The position numbers were made by a program, and so were the translations under genes. Of a DNA stretch of 64,000 nt, positions 59,871 through 64,000 are shown one piece after another; the first letter of the stretch is position 1; the number at the start of each line of letters is the position of its first letter. This stretch comes from Labilibaculum sp. (GTDB lineage Bacteria > Bacteroidota > Bacteroidia > Bacteroidales > Marinifilaceae). The DNA lies in assembly GCA_016342745.1 (NCBI GenBank), contig JAEINT010000016.1, positions 94,480 through 158,479 of the forward strand, in the 5' to 3' direction. The notes under the pieces were generated by a model, which did no database searches, was not told the origin of the DNA, and worked only from the letters and a program-made list of their open reading frames with translations.

Positions 59871-62420
59871 ATGAAATTAAGTAAAAGTATTCCCCGTATG
59901 ATTAATAAATTAATTCTAGGATTGTCAGTTCTCATTTTGTGCGCATGCCAATCAGTCCAGAAAATAGACCGAGAATCGGATTTTAATTTTGGATGGAAAT
60001 TTTCCTTAGAGAAAGTCAATGATGCCTATTTCTTAAACACAGATGATGCATCATGGCGTACCGTAGATTTACCGCACGATTGGAGTATTGAATTCCCTTT
60101 TGATTCAATTAATGGAGAAGGTTGTACTGGGTATCTTCCAGGAGGATTAGGATGGTATCGAAAGCATTTTTCGATAGATGCCAAAACGAACGAATCAACC
60201 TATATTTTATTTGATGGCATCTATAATAACTCTGAAATATGGCTTAATGGGAATAAATTAGGCAATCACCCTAATGGTTATACCCCTTTTTATTTCAATT
60301 TAACTCCCTATTTGAACGAGTCTGGAAAAGACAATGTAATTGCTGTAAAGGTTGATCATACAAGATATGCGGATAGTCGATGGTATAGCGGATCGGGAAT
60401 TTATAGGAATGTAAAGTTAATTACGGTCAACAAGCTACACATTCCAATTTGGGGAACTTTTGTAAGGACTCCTAAGGTATCTAAGGATGAAGCGACAGTT
60501 TCTATTGATGTAAAAGTATCAAATGAGTATGATGAGATGCAATCTTGCATAGTTAGTACTGCGTTTTTTAACCCTGCAGGAGTTAAAGTTGGCGAAGCTG
60601 TTTCAAATGTATTGAAACTAAAGAAAGGAGAAACGACTTTAATGCAATCTGTTTCAATTGAAAAACCTGAATTGTGGAGTATTGATTCTCCTAATTTATA
60701 TCAAGCCGTAACAAAAATTGTACAGTTAGATCAAACAATAGATTCCTATAAAACGACTTTTGGTATTCGCTCGATCCGTTTTGATAAGAAAGAAGGTTTC
60801 TTTTTGAATGGTGTCAACATGAAAATTAAAGGCGTATGTCAGCATCACGATGGTGGTTTGGTTGGCGCCGCAGTTCCTAAAGGTGTTTGGAGACGTCGTT
60901 TAGAGATCTTGAAAGATGGAGGATGTAATGCCTTACGTATTTCGCACAATCCAGCATCCGAAGAGTTGCTAGAGTTATGTGATGAAATGGGATTTTTGGT
61001 TCAAGATGAATTTTTCGATGAGTGGGACTATCCAAAAGACAAACGCTTAAACATGAATGAGCGTCATGATGATTACATTACTCGTGGATATACAGAGCAT
61101 TTTCAAGAATGGGCTGAATTTGATTTAAAGAATACCATCTTGGCTCATCGCAACCATCCATCTGTTTTTCAGTGGAGTATTGGTAACGAAATTGAATGGA
61201 CTTACCCTCGAAATAAAATAGCTACAGGATTTTTTAATAATATGGATTGGCAAGGTGGATATTTCTGGTCTCAACCTCCTTTTTCAACAGAAAAAATACG
61301 TTCAGTATACAATAGTCTTTCTGCAAAAGATCATAACATTGGCGCAACAGCTCAAAAATTAGCTTCATGGACAAAAGAGTTGGATACGAGCCGCCCAGTA
61401 ATTGCAAATTGTATCCTTCCATCGGCAAGTTTTGAAACAGGTTATGCCGATGCCTTGGATATTGTTGGCTTTAGTTACCGTCGTGTAATGTACGATTATG
61501 CAAGAAAGAACTATCCAGATAAAATTGTAATGGGAACTGAAAATTTAGGACAATGGCACGAGTGGAAGGCCATTCAGGAACGTCCTTCTGTTTCTGGTAC
61601 TTTTCTTTGGACTGGAACGGATTATTTAGGGGAATCGAACGGACAATGGCCACGCAAAGCTACCGAAAGTGGATTGCTCGATTTGGCTGGTTTCGAAAAG
61701 CCTAACTTCCATATGTACAAAACACTTTGGCAAGATGATGCTCATATCTATATCAGTTCTAACACACTTAAAAAATCTGAATACAAACTGCTAAATAAGA
61801 AGATTGTTGAGAAGAAAACAGGGAAATGGCAAAAACGTACTTGGGTTTGGTATCCTGTAGTAGAACACTGGAATTATAAGAAAGGACAAGATGTAATTGT
61901 TGAGGTAATTTCAAATTGCCCAAAGGTTGAGTTATTCCTAAATGGAAAATCTTTAGGTTCTAAAAATCTGATAGATTTTGAAGATCGTATTTACAAATGG
62001 TTTGTTCCTTTTCAAGAAGGAAAATTAGTAGCAAAAGGTGTTACAGGTGGCAAAGATACCTCTAGTCAAATTGCGACATCATCTGCGCCGGTAAGCATTA
62101 AACTAACTGTTGATAAAACAAGGTTAACTGCGGATGGATACGAAGTAGCTCATATTTTTGCTCAGCTTTTCGATAAGGATAATAACCCTGTGATTGCTGA
62201 TAATGCAAAAATTACTTTTGAGATAGAAGGAGATGTTAAATTGTTGGGCGTTGATAATGGTTCTGCTAGAAATACAGAAGATTATCAATCGAACAGTGTT
62301 ACAAGTCACAAAGGCCGTTGCATGATGATTGTTCAGTCAACAACCAAAACAGGCTCTGCTGAAATTTCAGCTTCATCAGAAGATATTAAGAGTAATACCA
62401 TTCAACTTTCAATTAAATAA
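59871..62420 (+). CDS. Glycoside hydrolase family 2 (beta-galactosidase-like) lipoprotein
   Basis: A 849-aa GH2 enzyme. The lipoprotein signal ends LILCAC (Cys about residue 27). The sugar-binding jelly roll ([17 protein letters not shown]...) and immunoglobulin-like domain precede the TIM barrel with acid/base Glu440 (IGNEIEW) and nucleophile Glu557 (MGTENLGQW). Further C-terminal Ig-like domains follow, including DUF4982-like ([18 protein letters not shown]). I prefer ATG 59871; ATG 59898 is also possible and 59826 is unlikely. With GH117 11 nt downstream, it probably acts on beta-galactosides from agar- or porphyran-type algal galactans. Confidence 0.92.
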   Translation: MKLSKSIPRMINKLILGLSVLILCACQSVQKIDRESDFNFGWKFSLEKVNDAYFLNTDDASWRTVDLPHDWSIEFPFDSINGEGCTGYLPGGLGWYRKHFSIDAKTNESTYILFDGIYNNSEIWLNGNKLGNHPNGYTPFYFNLTPYLNESGKDNVIAVKVDHTRYADSRWYSGSGIYRNVKLITVNKLHIPIWGTFVRTPKVSKDEATVSIDVKVSNEYDEMQSCIVSTAFFNPAGVKVGEAVSNVLKLKKGETTLMQSVSIEKPELWSIDSPNLYQAVTKIVQLDQTIDSYKTTFGIRSIRFDKKEGFFLNGVNMKIKGVCQHHDGGLVGAAVPKGVWRRRLEILKDGGCNALRISHNPASEELLELCDEMGFLVQDEFFDEWDYPKDKRLNMNERHDDYITRGYTEHFQEWAEFDLKNTILAHRNHPSVFQWSIGNEIEWTYPRNKIATGFFNNMDWQGGYFWSQPPFSTEKIRSVYNSLSAKDHNIGATAQKLASWTKELDTSRPVIANCILPSASFETGYADALDIVGFSYRRVMYDYARKNYPDKIVMGTENLGQWHEWKAIQERPSVSGTFLWTGTDYLGESNGQWPRKATESGLLDLAGFEKPNFHMYKTLWQDDAHIYISSNTLKKSEYKLLNKKIVEKKTGKWQKRTWVWYPVVEHWNYKKGQDVIVEVISNCPKVELFLNGKSLGSKNLIDFEDRIYKWFVPFQEGKLVAKGVTGGKDTSSQIATSSAPVSIKLTVDKTRLTADGYEVAHIFAQLFDKDNNPVIADNAKITFEIEGDVKLLGVDNGSARNTEDYQSNSVTSHKGRCMMIVQSTTKTGSAEISASSEDIKSNTIQLSIK

Positions 62421-62430
62421 TTAGATCGCT

Positions 62431-63729
62431 ATGAAAAAATATTTTCTATTTCTTGCAGGTATTGTAATTGCCTTGTCGGGATGTAATGATTCAAAACAAA
62501 GTGCTCGTCATGATGATTCTGATAGGACTGTTTATTCTTCGGAGGATGCGTTTCCTTTTAAACTTCCGAAAGAGAAACCAAAACGAGCCTTAAGTGCCGC
62601 AATGGAGCGTAACTACGATGCGTATATGGCACCAATCCCTCAGCAAAATGAGTTGTATACACAATTTAAATATACCGAGCTAAAAGGATTTGATTACAAC
62701 AATCATAATGGAACGATTTCTCGACGCGATCCTTCCAAAGTAATTTTTGCCAATGGAAAGTATTACGTTTGGTATACCTATCGCAATACGCCAACACCAC
62801 CGCAAGGAGCTGCTAAATGCAACGATACCATTCCATCAAGCGATTGGGATTTGTGTGAAATTTGGTATGCAACAAGTGAGGATGGTTTCACTTGGGAAGA
62901 GCAAGGAGTAGCAGTTCCTCGTCCGCCAAAGCCTCATGTGGGTTGGAGGTCGGTTTCAACAACTGATATTTTAGAATGGAAAGGGAAATATTACTTGTAC
63001 TATCAAGGCTTTATGCAAGCAAGTGGAAAGCGTGGAGACGATTGCCCGGTTGCAGTTTCTTATGCCGATTCGCCTGATGGACCATGGACGCCATACAATA
63101 AAATTGTGATTCCAAATGGAGCAGAAGGAGAGTGGGACCAGTATTCAATTCATGATCCGTATCCATTGGTATACAAAGGTAAAATTTACTTGTACTACAA
63201 ATCGGATGCGAATGGACAACCTAACTTGATTCGTATGCAAGGTTTAGCAACGGCAGATAATCCATTGGGACCATTTACAAAATGTTCGCTAAATCCGGTA
63301 ATTAACTCAGGACACGAAACCACACTCTTCCCATTTAAAGAGGGGATTGCAGCTTTGGTAATTCGTGATGGTAACGAGCACAATACCATTCAGTATGCCA
63401 AAGATGGAGTAAATTTTAACATTGCTTCAATCGTTTCGTTGATGCCTAATGCGGGTGGTCCATTTATTCCAGATGCTTTTACCGACACAAAAGATGGAAG
63501 AGGAATTACTTGGGGAATTTCACATTTAACAACGGTTACAACATGGAAAGAAAACCATGCGGTATTATTGCGTTTTGATTGTGATTTGAGTCTGGATGTG
63601 CATGAGGAGGGAATGAAGCAAAATCATATTTATTATAAACCTGAACATTATTACAAGCATGGCTTGAATGGACATCAAAAAGCACGTATTCTTGAGGAAA
63701 ACAAGGCACTTCAGGAGGCAAAAAAATAA
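62431..63729 (+). CDS. GH117 family alpha-1,3-(3,6-anhydro)-L-galactosidase-like lipoprotein
   Basis: A 432-aa five-bladed beta-propeller hydrolase exported as a lipoprotein (lipobox ALSGC, Cys18). The sequence NELYTQFKYTELKGFDYNN followed by SRRDPSKVIFANGKYYVWYT is characteristic of GH117 neoagarooligosaccharide hydrolases, with Asp100 as the expected general base. SIHDPYPLVY holds another active-site Asp, and His295 in NSGHETTLFPF is a candidate acid. GH117 removes terminal anhydro-L-galactose from agar oligosaccharides; relatives exist with other galactan specificities. It probably works after or before the GH2 enzyme in the periplasm. Confidence 0.88.
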   Translation: MKKYFLFLAGIVIALSGCNDSKQSARHDDSDRTVYSSEDAFPFKLPKEKPKRALSAAMERNYDAYMAPIPQQNELYTQFKYTELKGFDYNNHNGTISRRDPSKVIFANGKYYVWYTYRNTPTPPQGAAKCNDTIPSSDWDLCEIWYATSEDGFTWEEQGVAVPRPPKPHVGWRSVSTTDILEWKGKYYLYYQGFMQASGKRGDDCPVAVSYADSPDGPWTPYNKIVIPNGAEGEWDQYSIHDPYPLVYKGKIYLYYKSDANGQPNLIRMQGLATADNPLGPFTKCSLNPVINSGHETTLFPFKEGIAALVIRDGNEHNTIQYAKDGVNFNIASIVSLMPNAGGPFIPDAFTDTKDGRGITWGISHLTTVTTWKENHAVLLRFDCDLSLDVHEEGMKQNHIYYKPEHYYKHGLNGHQKARILEENKALQEAKK

Positions 63730-63757
63730 GCCTCTGAATCTTATTTTAGGCTAATGA

Positions 63758-63791
63758 AAAGGCCATTGCAATTCAATTTGTAGTGGCCTTT
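63758..63791 (+). terminator. Probable terminator after GH117
   Basis: AAAGGCCA (63758-63765) pairs with TGGCCTTT (63784-63791) around an 18-nt loop. The tail is T/C rich rather than a pure T-run. Confidence 0.55.
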
Positions 63792-64000
63792 CTCTGTGTA
63801 ACTCGGTGGTAAATGTTTTTCTCTGTGTTCCTCTGTGCCTCTGTGGTAAATGTTTTATTGTATCGTGGAATTAATTTCCTTTGTGTTCTTTGTGATATCC
63901 TTCGTTTACCTTTGTGGTTAAAATTTTTCTCTGTGTTCCTCTGTGCCTCTGTGGTAAATGTTTTATTGTATCGTGGAATTAATTTCCTTTGTGTTCTTTG
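63790..64000 (+). repeat. CTCTGTG/CTTTGTG heptamer repeat with 108-bp period
   Basis: 63816-63892 and 63924-64000 are identical over 77 bp at an offset of 108 bp, and the match runs off the window. A degenerate partial copy begins near 63790. Within each copy CTCTGTG recurs (CTCTGTGTTC CTCTGTGC CTCTGTGG), with CTTTGTG variants further on, and a GTGGTAAATG joint. It is non-coding on inspection. I have a recollection of similar heptamer-based intergenic repeats in other bacteria. Confidence 0.85.

Noticed and set aside
62431..63729. GH43-type arabinanase/xylosidase
   Set aside because: The five-bladed propeller fold is shared, but the SRRDPSKV context and NELYTQFKYTELKGF block are typical of GH117.
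63790..64000. CRISPR array
   Set aside because: The repeat is 108 bp in period with internal heptamers, identical long units and no 20-40 bp unique spacers; no cas genes are present.

Overview
The window looks like chromosomal DNA of a marine or sediment Bacteroidota, probably order Marinilabiliales (Labilibaculum/Marinifilum-like; this placement is inference). Supporting signs are AT-rich DNA, Bacteroidota-type promoter boxes (TAnnTTTG, sometimes with an upstream TTTG), almost no Shine-Dalgarno sequences, a type IX secretion C-terminal domain, a GLPGLI protein, Bacteroidota-style lipoprotein signals, and marine-polysaccharide enzymes (heparinase-like lyase, GH92, GH2, GH117). I saw no rRNA, tRNA, CRISPR array, complete insertion sequence or prophage.

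Layout. 1-4.7 kb: two overlapping AlkD-like DNA alkylation repair genes, a cupin, an MscS channel and a MATE exporter. 4.8-12.5 kb: a secreted heparinase II/III-like lyase, an XRE-DUF2975 pair behind a striking 17-bp inverted repeat, a lactonase lipoprotein, and a minus-strand group (ASCH, NUDIX, VOC, SDR-DUF2867). 12.6-18.2 kb: xylose catabolism, with a GntR-type regulator then xylulokinase, xylose isomerase and a sugar/H+ symporter. Tandem AGAAC repeats follow the -7 boxes of both the regulator and the xyl operon. 18.4-21.5 kb: GH92 mannosidase and an endonuclease/phosphatase-fold lipoprotein. 21.7-26.1 kb: a glycine betaine ABC transporter and an outer-membrane porin-like protein. 26.1-27 kb: a decayed intergenic zone with an interspersed repeat and a truncated ABC-transporter ATPase pseudogene. 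27-37.5 kb: secreted protein, acyltransferase, ankyrin lipoprotein, AraC-TPR membrane regulator, an ECF sigma operon, and a GLPGLI/outer-membrane barrel pair. 37.6-49 kb: OFA-type MFS, RecQ, a MarR regulator with a perfect operator palindrome, MATE, GshF, class I fumarase, ArfB and an orphan trpB behind a leader terminator.

49.3-54.8 kb is the most unusual part. An SDR gene precedes a cluster of DUF134 regulator, two NifX-like proteins, two DUF5320 mini-proteins, a DUF89 protein, two MinD-type ATPases each carrying a two-cluster ferredoxin insert, and a hotdog thioesterase. It resembles the 'orange protein' (ORP) Mo/Cu-cluster loci known from anaerobic sulfate reducers, with extra parts. Its promoter has an 18-bp perfect palindrome between -33 and -7, and two ribosome binding sites in the block are near-perfect Shine-Dalgarno sequences, which is atypical for this phylum.

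54.9-64 kb: SulP transporter, ThrE-type exporter, a TPR-LuxR membrane regulator divergent from a GH2-GH117 galactan-degrading pair, and finally a 108-bp-period direct repeat built of CTCTGTG-like heptamers running off the window edge.
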